Below are positions 24,579 to 36,028 of a DNA stretch of 64,000 bases, one piece after another; the stretch's first letter is position 1, and each line of letters starts with the position of its first letter. A program made the translations under genes and the position numbers. Origin of the DNA: Obelidium mucronatum (lineage: Eukaryota > Chytridiomycota > Chytridiomycetes > Chytridiales > Chytriomycetaceae); NCBI GenBank assembly GCA_025765595.1, contig JAIVFH010000010.1:460685-524684 (forward strand), given 5' to 3'. The notes below the pieces were generated by a model. That model ran no database searches. It worked only from the letters and a program-made list of their open reading frames with translations, and had not been told where the DNA came from.

Positions 24579-26066
24579 TCATTTATTGCCTTGATCTTGC
24601 GTCTTCTTTCCCTCTTGGCTCTGCGACTCCAGATATCCAGGCGTCGGCGGAAAATACGTTGGTAAGTTGGCATCCATCGCTTCTACCTCTTCGCTCCTCC
24701 GATACTCCAACTCTACATCACTATTATTATTCCCGGAATCCCTCTCCGCCGAATTTCTTGGCCTCCTTGTCATGCAATACACACACGAAAAGACCCCAAG
24801 AGTCATAACAAACAGACCAAACAACAACTGCTGATACGAGCTTCCACCAAAGAGTAACGGCGTATTGCTTGGATCCGGGTCTGTGGGGTTGATTGGAAGA
24901 ACACTGTCTCCACCACACACTTTCAAACCAACTGCTGAATCACGTATGCACGCCGGCTGGTGTGTCCATGAGGGTGGAATACAAAGCTGTGTCTTTTCGA
25001 GTTGGCATTGGCGAGTTACGGACCAATCTGGTTTGTTGGTTGAGCTTTCAAAGACTGATGTTGGGAGTGCGCCAGTCAAACGCGGGTTGTTTGAGACATT
25101 ACTGTAATTATATGTCAGCATTGGCAATGTTTTACTTCACATTATGGAACGAGTGGGGCTTCTTACAATTGACGCAACGAGTCCGCCATATTCTCTGGAA
25201 TCCCGCCAGTCAAGTTATTATTCGACAGCCCCAATCCACGGAAAAATGAGTTCAATTTCGTCAGCATGGGCGGCAGCGCAGGAATCGTTCCATTCAAAAC
25301 TTTTTTGGAGTCCACAGCATTTGATTCCGATCCAGAAAGATTCAAGACCTTAAAGTACCGCGGCACTTGCAACAACGCGAATAGAGAAGATACAACTTCG
25401 GATCCATAAAATGCGTTTTGGAACCGCGCTGATTCGAGATTGATCAACTTTCCAAACGATGTTGGAACTTGTGCAAGAGTTGTTGGTGGGTTTTGGACAG
25501 TAATGCTGTAGACGGAATTGACATCACAAAACTGAGCGGTGATGAAGGAAGAAGGATCATTCGGGTTCGTGATTGTGGTCTGTTGGAATGTTTTTTGGTC
25601 ATGACTCATTTGGTGGCGCCTAAATATAGCACAACTCACCTTTTCAGAGCAAGTCGACCCCGAAACGAATCCGAATGACTTTGCGAGATCTTGAATTGCC
25701 TAAGTATTTTTGGGAAAGAGAGGTTGAACTGTATATTAGCAACCCAGCAACTGTGCAAAGTCTTACCTTGCACTGATCCCCCTGCGAGTCAACATCCTGC
25801 CCCCGTACAAGAATGATGTACGCATTTCCGCTTGAATCATAGCATCCAGTAAGATCTGCAAATCGCTCATGGCCATAAAAGTAGCTGTTTGAGGCATAGA
25901 TAACCCCAATGAAGCCGCCGATACAGAGGCCAAGTATAATCCATTGACCTGTTCGACTCCTTGCGAACTGCGCGACTTTGGCTCTTGTTGTCGGTTGCGT
26001 GCTGGTGGACGGTTGCTGCATATGTAATGTGTTTTTTAAGGGTTCAAAACTTATAGCACTATTCAA
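24579..26066 (-). CDS. LRR ectodomain protein with two membrane segments (family member C)
   Basis: The best preserved member, with no frame break seen. First ATG at 26066; an ATG at 26021 (MQQPSTST) is an equally good start. Membrane segment WIILGLCIGGFIGVIYA, GCYDSSG, VDSQGDQCK, then FITAQFCDVNSVYSITVQNP, QNAFYGSEVV, LNGTIPALPP, GLSNNNLTGGIPENM, LTGALP and LCIPPSWTHQPACIR. Second membrane segment LLFGLFVMTLGVFSCVYCM; tail with NLPTYFPPTPGY. The gene ends 73 bp before the start of member B on the same strand. Conserved Cys pairs in the ectodomain suggest an extracellular fold; ligand unknown. Confidence 0.8.
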
Positions 26067-26108
26067 TTTATGTAAACACTTCAGTATATTCTATAAGCCG
26101 TTGAAACT

Positions 26109-27576
26109 TCAAGATTTAGTTTCCTGCGATTGCGCATATGTGGAAGGCGGGGGTCCAGGTGGTGGGTAATATTGTTGAGGCTGTTGATAACTTGGTGATT
26201 CCTGATAGGTAGATTGGTAGCCAGGTTGAGCCGCATACGCAACAGGTACTTCATAAACATTCCCACCGCCCTCCTTCACAACACCAGCCTTACGCTGCTT
26301 AATGCAGGTCGAAATCAAGACCCCCATGAGGAACACAATAACCAGAATCACACCCGCCAAAATAAGCTGCAACGTCAAGCTATTCGTGATATCATTGGAA
26401 TACAATGGATTGATGCTTGAAATTTTAATGGCGCGTATGGATCAATTGGCATCGTTATATTCCCCGTACAAGAAGGTAAGCCTACTGCCAGGTTTCGAAT
26501 GCAGCTGGGTTGACGCGACCATGTGCTAGGAAGACAAAGTTGCGTGCCTTCAAGCTGGCATGATTTTGTGTTGACAATCCACTCCGGTCGGGGGGCCGCG
26601 TCAGAGACAATGGAGCGCGGCAACGGACCCGTCAAAAGAGGATTGTTTGAAACATTCCTGAGAACAAAAAAAACGTTGTATGGTCAAACGTCCACGTGAG
26701 AAAAAAAAAACACAATCGGAAAACCCCCTCACAGTTGCAATAGTGCATCTCCATAGTTCCCAGGAAGCATCCCAGAGAAATTGTTATTCGAAAGGCCCAT
26801 TCTCGTAAAATAAGTACTTGCAGCAAGAACTGGGGGAATAGCCGGGATGGATCCACTCAACACTCGTGCAGGGTCTTTTGAAATCTTTGGATCTGGAGAA
26901 CCAGTAACATTCAACGCTTTAAAAAACTTTGCATTTTGGAAAGACGAGAGGAGCGGATCAAATGCTTTTGGTCCATAAAAGGCGTTGTGGAAGCGAGCAA
27001 TTTCGAGACTTGTGAGCGACGCAATTGATTCTGGCACTTGGGACAGCGGCGAAGGCGGATTTTGGACAGTTAGCCTAAATACAAAGTCCATATTGCAGAA
27101 TTGCGCCGATATAAACGAAGTAGGGTCGTTTGGATTGTTGATTGTTGTCTGTGGATTGGGCTTGTGAGCTGCCAATAACAATCAAAGAAGCGATAGATTC
27201 GGATATAACCAACCTTTTGATTACAATACGATGTAGTTGCAGGAAAACCAAAGGCGGAAGCAAGGGCGAGGATTGTCTGCGAGGAGAAGGAGTTGAGTGG
27301 TACAGATAATCCGAAGACTCCAGCCTTGATTCAAACATGGCGTAGTCTTTTCCGTCTCCTGGTACATACCTTGCACTGATCACTTGACGAATTAACATCT
27401 TGTCCCTCTCGGATTGTGACGTAGACTTGGCCTTTCGGATCAAAACAACCATTCACATTGGATGGCTGATTGAAGCGACCCGTTGCCAGATACACAGCTA
27501 TTCCAATCCATGCGCCAGTAAAAACGATAAAAAGTGCATAGAATGCCAGAGATCCTCTAGCTATTCTGATCGACAT
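26109..27576 (-). CDS. LRR ectodomain protein with two membrane segments (family member D)
   Basis: Begins MSIRIARGSLAF at 27576. Membrane segment (ALFIVFTGAWIGIAVYLA), GCFDPKG, then FISAQFCNMDFVFRLTVQNP, HNAFYGPKAFDPLL, LSGSIPAIPP, GLSNNNFSGMLPG, LTGPLP and LCLPSTWSRQPSCIR. Second membrane segment LILAGVILVIVFLMGVLI; the tail is Tyr/Pro/Gln-rich (PGYQSTYQ, YYPPPGPPPSTY) rather than carrying the LPxYxP motif. A one-base shift near 26432 separates the Cys-rich juxtamembrane part from the second membrane segment. Its stop is only about 40 bp from the start of member C. Confidence 0.77.
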
Positions 27577-27623
27577 GTTTGTTTTTTTGGATGTAATTTT
27601 TCACCACTCAAACTCAGCCTCTA

Positions 27624-27887
27624 TTAGTACCCCATAGAGCCTGTATACAGATTCGAAAACTCAAACGACCCCCTCTCAATCTCAAAATGAGATAGCTCAG
27701 GTGGAACAGGATCCAACCTATTCCCATACAAATTCAAAACGTTCAGTCTCATCTCGAGTTGACTGACGAGTTTGGAAGTTGTATATGCCGACTCAAGTTG
27801 GTAGCAGCAAAGTGACGGGACGACAAGCATACTTGGAATGATTTTGACAATCTCTGAAATTTGATTGCTTTTGCTGGTTCGATCCAA
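27624..27887 (-). pseudogene. possible LRR gene remnant
   Basis: Open stretch with one recognisable LRR unit (LNVLNLYGNRLDPVPPEL) followed by a short unrelated tail. It lies just downstream of the F-box/LRR gene on the same strand. Could be a decayed last exon of that gene or a fragment of another copy. No independent support for expression. Confidence 0.35.
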
Positions 27888-27934
27888 CTGAAGATGTGTT
27901 TCGCGATGTCTGTGTCAATTCTGTCCATTTATTG

Positions 27935-29065
27935 TCAAAAAGCGAAGTCAAACTCAAACGAACAAGTAAAGTTCAAATTGTTCTTCAAATTACAAAGCCC
28001 CAAATTTTCCAAGTCTTGAAGACCGCGCGGAATCTCTCCCCCAAGCTGATTGTGATTGACGACCAACTGCCGAAGCTCAACTAACGATCCAACACCCCGT
28101 GGAATAGGTCCACTCAGGGAATTCCTCGCAAGGTATAAACTTCTCAGTTGAACAAGTTTGCAAAGTTCTTCAGGGATTCCACCCGTCAATTTGTTGTTGT
28201 TGAGGCGTAATTCTGTGAGACCAACCAACTGTCCCATCTCCACTGGAATAGATCCCGTGAGCGAATTCTTGCTCAAATCCACTTTCGTCAGCTTAATCAA
28301 TTTTCCAATCTCATTTGGGATACTCGAATCCAACTTATTTGAATTCAGGTGTAACGATGTCAACAATGTCAACTCTCCCAGTCCAACTGGAATGCCACCA
28401 GTTAATGCGTTATCCTGCAAGTCCAAAAACTTGAGTTGCTTTAATCTTCCCAAATTCTGGGGAATCTCGCCGTCGAGGTGGTTTCTGGATAGATCGAGGA
28501 ACTCAAGCAAAACCAACGACGTTATGGCCTCATGCGGAATATGCCCCGAAATACCACACATTCCAAGATCAAGGCGAACCAACGAAGTAAGTTCAGAGAT
28601 TTGGTGGGGAATCAGGAGCGGCAAGGAAGAACCCCGCCCGAAACCAATCACTTTCCCAATACTTCTCGTGTGCTTGAAAAAGTGCATAGCAAAGACACGT
28701 TGGTAGAGCTCTGGCCATTGGAAAAACAGCTCTTGGAATTCGTTTGGTTTGTTGTAACGCAAAGATGTTCGCTTGTTTGTGGTTACAGCCATTTCATCCA
28801 GCTGCTGTCTCAGATCGCCCATTTCGTCGCCCGTTGAAGGAACTGACAGCGGAATGTGGTTTTTCAGGCATTTGAATGCAAAATCCTCGGTCATGATGAA
28901 GTTGTTGAAGATTCGAGAGAGAAGTCGCAAGTGGTGCACTTGTCGAGGATGAACAAAGCTAAACATTTGCTTGAGCAGCGGAGTATCGAGCGTGACTTTC
29001 AGCTGCGTCGGATGCTCGATGCCATCGTGGTCAATGTACTTTGTCACGGTGAAGGTGGTTGTCAT
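27935..29065 (-). CDS. F-box-like LRR protein 1 (plant-type LRRs)
   Basis: Single open frame from ATG 29065. The N-terminus has a short degenerate F-box-like helix pair (LLKQMFSFVHPRQVHHLRLLSRIFN). From about residue 160, nine or so plant-type LRRs follow with the consensus LxxLxxLxLxxNxLxGxIPxxL: NHLDGEIPQNLGRLKQL, NALTGGIPVGLGELTLL, NKLTGGIPEELCKLVQL, NSLSGPIPRGVGSLVEL. No signal peptide or membrane segment, so intracellular, unlike its receptor-like neighbours. F-box/LRR proteins often act as substrate receptors of SCF ubiquitin ligases; the weak F-box makes that an inference. Lies between two LRR membrane genes on the same strand. Related to the genes at 40345 and 44335. Confidence 0.75.
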   Translation of the reverse strand: MTTTFTVTKYIDHDGIEHPTQLKVTLDTPLLKQMFSFVHPRQVHHLRLLSRIFNNFIMTEDFAFKCLKNHIPLSVPSTGDEMGDLRQQLDEMAVTTNKRTSLRYNKPNEFQELFFQWPELYQRVFAMHFFKHTRSIGKVIGFGRGSSLPLLIPHQISELTSLVRLDLGMCGISGHIPHEAITSLVLLEFLDLSRNHLDGEIPQNLGRLKQLKFLDLQDNALTGGIPVGLGELTLLTSLHLNSNKLDSSIPNEIGKLIKLTKVDLSKNSLTGSIPVEMGQLVGLTELRLNNNKLTGGIPEELCKLVQLRSLYLARNSLSGPIPRGVGSLVELRQLVVNHNQLGGEIPRGLQDLENLGLCNLKNNLNFTCSFEFDFAF

Positions 29066-29121
29066 TTCTGTTGGTTTTTTAAACAACGCTATTTTAAGAA
29101 CCAAGTGTGTCTTTTACTTTG

Positions 29122-30761
29122 TTATCGCTCGCTGGTGTTTCTTAATGAAGTTGGCTCCATCGAATGGTATGATGGAGCAAGAGATATGGGAGACAAGGGC
29201 GGTGGGGGAGGCGGGCCAGCCGCCTCTGCAACCACAACCACTGGCGGAGTATATGCTGGCAAGTCATAAACTTCTCGTCCTTCCTCCCTGAAATTATCGC
29301 TATCGCCATCCATATCCCCATACCGCAGCCTTCGATAATGCACAAACACACCAACAACCAGAAACACCAGAAATGAGGACCCAAACATTATCGCCATCAA
29401 TTTAAAAACGCCGCTTAAATCCGGAGAATTTCGCGCTTGAGACTCGAGATATGGATCTTTAGGATCGATTTCCTTGTGTGGCTCTGGACTGGTGGTGTCA
29501 CAAGTTGGAAGAGTTTCATTCGAACTCCTCAAACAAGATGGTTGATGGGACCATGAAGGCGGTACGCAAAGAGATGTGTTTGCGAATTCGCAGCGCCAAG
29601 ATTGGGTCCATGGAGAATTCGCATTTGATTTAGCAACCGTATTGGGCAGAGGACCACTCAAAAGCGTGTTGTTTTCAACAGACCTGTTCAAGGTGGTAAG
29701 TAATGACTCGCATGATTCATATAACTCACAGAAGGGTTATTGTATCTCCCAGAGTTGCGGGAAGGGTGCCTGTGAGGTTGTTGTTTGCAAGCAATAACTG
29801 TGCAAAGAACTGCTTTGAGTTAAGAGAAATCAATTTCTCCGGCAGATTCGGAATAGTTCCATTGAGGACTAGTGTATCGTTGCCAACGTTCAATGGCGAT
29901 CCGCTCATGTTGCTGGGGAGCAAAACTTTAGATGCCAGTCATACCAACAGGAATCACTCACAGCGATTGAAAATACTTCGGAACTGCCAGGAAATCGAAA
30001 AGAGGGCTCAATATTTGATCTCCGAATAGGGCATTTGAAAAGGAAAGCGATTGAAGATTCGAAAGAAGCGTCAAGGACCCTGGAAGCTGATTTACTGGCT
30101 CTGGGGGGATATCCACTCTTACGGAAACTACTGTGTTGGGATCGCAAAACTGTGCATTCAAGAATGAATCTGACGTTGGACCTGCTATTGTGGTCTGAAA
30201 GAAAGGTAAATAACAACACGAATGGTAGGCTAGACATACATTCTGGACACAGTTCGCTGGAGATACATTCAAGAAACCAAATTCTAGCGCCATATTGACT
30301 ATTGCCTGCATTTTTGTTGGAATATTGATATTTAATTGTTCAATCTTTCATCAAATGAATCGTGTTACCAAACACTGCTCTGAAGTTCGATTCACGGATT
30401 CACTTTTGTCTTGGAATAAACTTGTATAAGCCCCCGTTGTACTATCAAAGCATCCATCCAAAATTACACTTCGTTCGTCAATGAACTTTGGCATCAAGGT
30501 GAAGAAGGCAGTTCCGCCAACAACAAGAGCGAATGCAAGTATTCCAAGACGAATCAATAGTTGCTTTCTGTCTGACGTGAGAAGAATGATTGGCCTTTGG
30601 TTTATTGACGAGATGGATCGTGATGGTTTGAGGTATTTGAGGAAACTATGGATAGAGCTGACTGCGATGGGAATAGGGGAGGTGGGTGGCCCCTGCGTGC
30701 CAGTGGTATCTGATTCTGCGTGTCCTCTTCGTTCCGTTGTTCTTGGTACCTCTGTTGACAT
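29122..30761 (-). CDS. LRR ectodomain protein with two membrane segments (family member E)
   Basis: Longest cytosolic N-terminus of the family (about 70 residues, Ser/Thr/Pro-rich). Membrane segment LLIRLGILAFALVVGGTAFF, GCFDSTTG, FLNAQFCDPNTVVSVRV, SNALFGDQILSPLF, LNGTIPNLPEKL, LANNNLTGTLPATLGD, LSGPLPNTV and LCVPPSWSHQPSCLR. Second membrane segment (LMAIMFGSSFLVFLVVGVFV); tail with YDLPAYTPP and a Pro-rich end. Intron positions match the other members. No frame break seen. Confidence 0.78.
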
Positions 30762-30893
30762 CGTTAATGAATGGGAAATTTAATAATCTTTAATAATGGA
30801 AGTTCTTCATTATCTTTTCTTTATTTTAGAATCTTTTCAAATAATTCAAAAGACTATTACCCTCATTTATTGGAATTGTGATTGATATCAAAA

Positions 30894-31678
30894 ATGGTTT
30901 ATTTAGCGATAGTGGGAACAAGGTGTTACTGCCACGATGTAAAAGATGTTCCACTGAACTGGTCGAAAACAATACAGAGATAATCCTATCTACGAGCTCG
31001 AACTGATAACGGGTGCAACGACGGCTCAAAAGGTGCGCTTCAAACATTTTGTCAGTCAAATACGTCGTCCGCTGCATAGCACACTCATTCTGAAATCACA
31101 AATCGATACTAGCAGAGAGATGCTGCTTCAGAACAGAAACATCTGAATCAGTTTATCGCACACTCAGCATTGGATATTGTTGATGAAGCCATGTGGGGCA
31201 CGAATCAAATGTAATTATGAACACCTTCCTTTCATAAATCATCGCTGCATTGTTTCTATGGACCTTTATATGCGCATTTGGGCTTTAGGCGTCATTAGTA
31301 CAACGCGAAGTTAACATTCCAGCTTTCAGGTACCTCAAAGTAGTTGATCGGTTCAACGATCATCATGTCAGTGCATATGTGACTCCGAGTGGTCAGTTTC
31401 TGTTCCTTCAGTAGAAGCGGCTGACAGCGTAAATGATAAAAACAGGCGCCAAGTTTATGCTCATCCACGAAGCATCAACGGGAGACGTGCGCAGTTTCTT
31501 TACGGATCTGCACGAACTCTACGTGAAGGTTTTGCGCTCATTCTCTTCAGCGTTCTTTATTAAGCCAGAGTCTAATTAGGTGATGATGAATCCGTTCAGC
31601 GAAGTCAATGGCGCCATCGACTCGCACCAGTTCGATGTTAAAGTTCGCGGAATTGCGCGAAAGTATCTGAGTGGATGA
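30894..31678 (+). CDS. TRS20: TRAPPC2 / sedlin-like TRAPP subunit
   Basis: Small core subunit of the TRAPP tethering complex in ER-Golgi traffic. Six short exons splice cleanly: 30894-30922, 30978-31032, 31116-31210, 31330-31391, 31446-31528 and 31580-31678, giving 140 residues, exactly the usual length. Diagnostic segments: MVYLAIVGTRDNPIYELEL, HLNQFIAHSALDIVDEAMW, MYLKVVDRFNDHHVSAYVT, GAKFMLIHEA, VRSFFTDLHELYVK, MNPFSEVNGAIDS and FDVKVRGIARKYL. The exons are too short to appear as long ORFs. All introns are GT-AG, 51-119 bp. Divergent from the LRR gene E with about 130 bp between starts. Confidence 0.96.
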
Positions 31679-31732
31679 ATACTCGTCAGTGTAAACTCGC
31701 AATAAAATCACCAAAAAATCACCAGAAAAAAC

Positions 31733-32864
31733 ATGATATCTCTTCCAGCCACTGCTTTGCATCGCATCCTGTCGTATCTCCCGTCTTCAACTCAAACACA
31801 CTTGGTTTCTTCATCGAAATCCCTCTTCGATGCGGTGAAAACTGTTCCTGTTGTTCCATGCCCTTCCATTGTCAAACAGCAAACGCAACTATCGCTCCCA
31901 AATCAATTGGCGCAAACACCATCAGAGTTAATACTACAATGCTCGAGAGTAGTTTGTAAAGTGTGCAGTGAACCCCTCTTCGACACTGATATTAAAAGCA
32001 AAGTATGTCTGTCTTAACTTTGGCATTTCAATTAACCCACAAGTATGGTGTCCACAGAGCACAGTTGTAGAAAATCTACGGAATTTTATATCTCTCTCGC
32101 ATCATACCCCGCTGACTGAATCTTGTCCCTGCTGTCCGGAAACTGATCCAGCCCCGCTCCTCGCATTCCTCCCTTCCCCGAAACACTCTGCGCCGTGGCA
32201 CTGCCCAAATAAAGAAAAAGGCTGTTTTCAAGTTTATTGCTCACGTCTCTGTGGAAGTCCCATCGGAACTGTTGTTACCTGCGATACTGAAGATGAATGC
32301 GGAGAAGACTCGCATGGTTGTATCCTCTGTTTTGCTGAATATTGCGATGTAATGGAGGGAGATGCTGGAAAGTATGAATGTGTACGTGGCCTGGACGGAG
32401 ATGACGACGATGAAGATGGAGAAGATGATGTGGATAGCGATGATCTATTTGGAGATGCCGACGATTTGGGAGACAATGAAAACGAAGGTGCGTTTTTGCA
32501 GGGGATTGGATTTCGTTCCGATGAGTAGTTCAATAAGGACTCCTGCCGCTGCTAGTGGTGATAATGCTTCGGTCAGGTTGCTACAGTCTGTATTAATGGT
32601 GGCACGCGAAAGCGCCAACGTCCACCGTCAGAGGAAGATGAAATTGATTTGGGTGCAAGCAGTAGATTGGATAATCCGTCAGTCCTAAAGGCATTGTTAG
32701 GTGGAACCAGCAGCAGGTCACATTCTCAAAGGCGTAAAATATTGGAGTCAGAAACGAAATGGTGGAGTGCTGCTGCCAAAAAGTGCCGTGAACGTGGTGC
32801 CGAGAGGGATGAGTGCATCTGTGGGGAGTGTGACTTGTTCAATGATTCGTTTGATTCTGAATAG
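31733..32864 (+). CDS. F-box-like Cys-rich protein
   Basis: The N-terminus MISLPATALHRILSYLPSS resembles an F-box helix. Exon 1 ends near 32006, exon 2 is about 32044-32487 and exon 3 is 32587-32864 (acceptor gctacag; phase 1, frame verified). Exon 2 holds a Cys-rich region: VVCKVCSEPLFD, CPCCPE, WHCPNKEKGCFQVYCSRLCG, CILCFAEYC, probably zinc-binding. It is followed by an acidic stretch (many Asp/Glu) and, in exon 3, a basic RKRQRPPS segment and CICGECDLFNDSFDSE. Intron 1 would be only about 37 nt with a weak donor (gtctgt), or an indel hides the true donor. Starts 54 bp after the TRAPPC2 stop. No named family. Confidence 0.65.
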
Positions 32865-33101
32865 AGCTGATTCTGAAAGGCAACTTGATAGTGGCTTGTG
32901 CGTCCACATGTTTCAATGTTCCATGAAAAAAGTGGAAAGAGAACGCACGGTTTTATGACGGCGTTTCAAATCCACTCTCCTCGAATACAGCCAGATAGCT
33001 TTCAAAAGAAGTGCCTTATCTGAAAGTCAAGACTTCAACCCTGCCAAGCGAGATGATCGGCTTTCCAATCAACTGACAAGTCACACCACCTCCGTAAATT
33101 C

Positions 33102-33107
33102 TATAAA
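33102..33107 (+). promoter_or_regulatory. TATA box of chitinase 2
   Basis: TATAAA lies 37 bp before the ATG at 33144, implying a very short 5' UTR. Seen directly; promoter function inferred from position. Confidence 0.6.
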
Positions 33108-33143
33108 AGCAAGGAACTTTTTTTTGGAGGCCCTATCGATAAC

Positions 33144-35395
33144 ATGCTTCTTTCTACTGTTGTTGGCGCTCTTGCTGGAGTTCTGTCTTTTGTTCACGCT
33201 GCTCAGTCCCCACGCGCAGCCTCTAACCGCATTATCGGATATCATCGTAAGCTTTTTTCTGAACATTCTGTGTTGTCAATACTGATTTCGATTTTGAAGA
33301 GTCTTGGTACTTCTATGACAACAATAACATTCCATTTCAATGTGGGTGTTAATTCATATCGGTTCAATAAGCATTCTAATTCTTTCTTGATTCAAGTGAG
33401 TGCCGACGCTGCCAGTCGATACACACATATAAACTATGCCTTCGCCACAATTCATTACCACACAAAGACGGATCAGTTCTACATTGGTTTCACTGATGCT
33501 TACGCTGACTACCAGGCCTGTGTTGGAACAAGTTGCCCCACTGAATGTATTCCAGTGCCAGCCAACAAGCAATGTACAGGAGGAAAAGTTGCAATGGTTC
33601 CATTTATTGGTGCAACTGGAACGTGTCCAGATAAAGCCTGCTATAATCCATCCGGAGTTCCAGGATCTCCTCGTGTTCCTCAATGTGAAGCTGTTCTTGA
33701 CGTGAATGGAATCCAAACCGATGCCAACGGCAGCCCTGTCATTTGCGGAAACTACGCGTATGTTCTCAACAAAATGAAGAAACAATCTCCAGGTCTCAAG
33801 TTCCTGATCTCTGTGGGTGGCTGGTATGATTCCAACCTGTTCTCTGCCGCCACCGAGCCACAGTACATTGACAAGTTCGTGACGTCGGTTGTCAAGTTCG
33901 TTGAATTTTTCGGATTTGATGGAGTTGATTTTGATTGGGAATATCCTGGATGGGAACATGGCAATCAGGCGCCATTCAAAGGAGCTGCTGCTGGTACTGG
34001 AACTGCTGAGGATATGACTGATTGCGATAAGGCTACTTGCGCTTATCCGGGTCGAAAGAATGACATGGCCAAGTTCAATGCATTGGTTACAAAAGTTCGT
34101 GCTGGGTTGAAGACTCTCGGAAAGACCCCGGCCGGTGCCGACTACTTGATTTCAATGGCCGCCCCTGCTGGATATGACAAAATGAACAAATTGGACGTAT
34201 ACTCTATTTGCCAGCAGCTTGATTTTATCAGTAAGTTAACTTTTCACACCTTTAGTCTAACTATCCATTCGCGCATCAGATATTATGACCTACGACATTC
34301 ATGGAGAATGGGAAACCAACACTAACCACCAAGCTCCTTTGTACGACAACACTCCACCGCAATATCAATACACAAATGGAGTTCCTCAAACTTCAGTAGA
34401 CTTTGCTGTCAATTACTGGCTAAACTTCGGATGCCCCGCTAGCCAAATTGTCGTCGGTGTTCCATTCTACGCCCACGCTTGGAAGGCTGCCGACAATGGA
34501 ACCCATGGTCTCTACCAGCCTGGAACCACCTCGCCAATCACCAAGCTCAACTACGTCAACCTTGCCGCTGATTCGTCCATCACCACCTACTGGGATGCTG
34601 CATCACAAGCCAGTTATGGATACTCGACCTCTCAAGGAACCTTCTACTCGTTCGATACTGCTCAAGCCATTTCAACAAAAGTCGGCTATGGAGCTCAAAA
34701 GGGGCTTGGTGGATTTATGGTTTGGCCAATTGATGGTGATGATTCCAACAATACCTTGTTGAAAGCATTGACTGGCCCCGGAATCGATCCCACCACCACC
34801 ACCCTCTTCCACTACTGGTTCCACAAAGACCACAGCCACAGCCAAAACAACTTCTACTATCGCCGCTACTGACAGCACTTCAACAACGGCCAATTCCGAA
34901 ACTACATCAGCTACTACAACCGCGAAAACTGCTGTGACTACTGTTGCTTCAGATTGTTTTCCTCTTTGGAGCGCTGTATCACCTTATAATGGTGGTGCGA
35001 AAGTTTCCTACAATAATGTCAACTACGTTGCCAACTGGTGGTCTGGTTCAACCGATATTCCAGGTAAATCCGATTCCTGGAAAGCCGTTGGTCCTTGTGG
35101 ATCAGGTCAAACTTCTGCCACTGTCGTTACTACAACTGCCGGAACAACGACAACTACTACTACAACTACCAAAGCAGCGTTTACCACAACCAAGTCAACG
35201 ACCGCTGCGACAACAAACAAGCCAACCACGAGTACTACCACTACCACTACCACAAAGATTTCTACTGCTACTTCTACAGCAGCATCAGGGCCGGTTGTTG
35301 GGCAATCTTGTAGCTCAGGGATTTCGCAGTGCTCTGCAGGTACAATGTACTACTGCCTGGGTAGCAAATGGATTGTTTGGTATATTGGATGTTAA
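33144..35395 (+). CDS. secreted GH18 chitinase 2 with C-terminal binding modules; one frameshift
   Basis: Signal peptide (MLLSTVVGALAGVLSFVHA) and the same GH18 barrel as chitinase 1, including FDGVDFDWEYPG and MTYDIHGEWE. Exons 33144-33246, 33300-33341, 33397-34230 and 34280 onward. After the barrel a Thr/Ser linker leads to a CBM5/12-like module (CFPLWSAVSPYNGGAKVSYN, YVANWWSGSTDIPG, WKAVGPC), a second Thr-rich linker and a short Cys module (GQSC, QCSAGTMYYCLGSKWIVWYI). The barrel and tail are in different frames: against chitinase 3 there is one extra base at GGAATCGATCCC near 34785. Read literally, the enzyme stops at 34872 without binding modules. Confidence 0.92.
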
Positions 35396-35983
35396 GTTTC
35401 ACAGTAATGTATGCACTGTTAGTATCCCCACGGTGAATTGTATCAATTTTGAATGGAATATCTGCTATGATACATTTTTCGAATAAAAGTAGTTTTGTTT
35501 TGGAGCAATCTGATTTTATGCCTCATGAGTCCAGTATAAGATTGAAGATTCAAGATACTTCCAAAGAAGTAGCATTTGTGCATTTCCTGACATTTCTTAT
35601 TTTTTTGTTCACGGACGTCTGGTGAATATAAAATCTGAAGGATGCTGAAATAATGCAATTTTACACGAGAATACGTTTTTTTTATTTGAAGTGTCTGTTG
35701 AAGTCTGGTTCATTTCTGGTTCAGTGGCAGAAAGGGAAATTAAAAAGTCCCATGATCACGCTTGTGTCACGGGATCACATTCAGCTGCGCACGCAGAGTC
35801 GCTACCATTCAGTCATTTGAGCAAGACTTCGTCTACAAAAGAGACATCTTAATATGTTCTTCAAACCATTTTAATGACATATTCTTTGGCATTTGCCCGT
35901 TCAGACACTATAACGGACCAAGCATTTTGGTAGGCTTGCCGATCAAGTGACTGGTCAGGCGGGCTCCACCCAAACCCAGAGAC

Positions 35984-35989
35984 TATAAG
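35984..35989 (+). promoter_or_regulatory. TATA-like box of chitinase 3
   Basis: TATAAG lies 45 bp before the ATG at 36029, matching the position of the TATA box of chitinase 2. Confidence 0.5.
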
Positions 35990-36028
35990 AAGAAGCTGTT
36001 TTTCTTGGTTGATTCGTCACTAAAACCG

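Noticed and set aside
32234..32533. Ser-rich minus-strand ORF
   Set aside because: Antisense of the Asp/Glu-rich stretch of the F-box-like Cys-rich gene.
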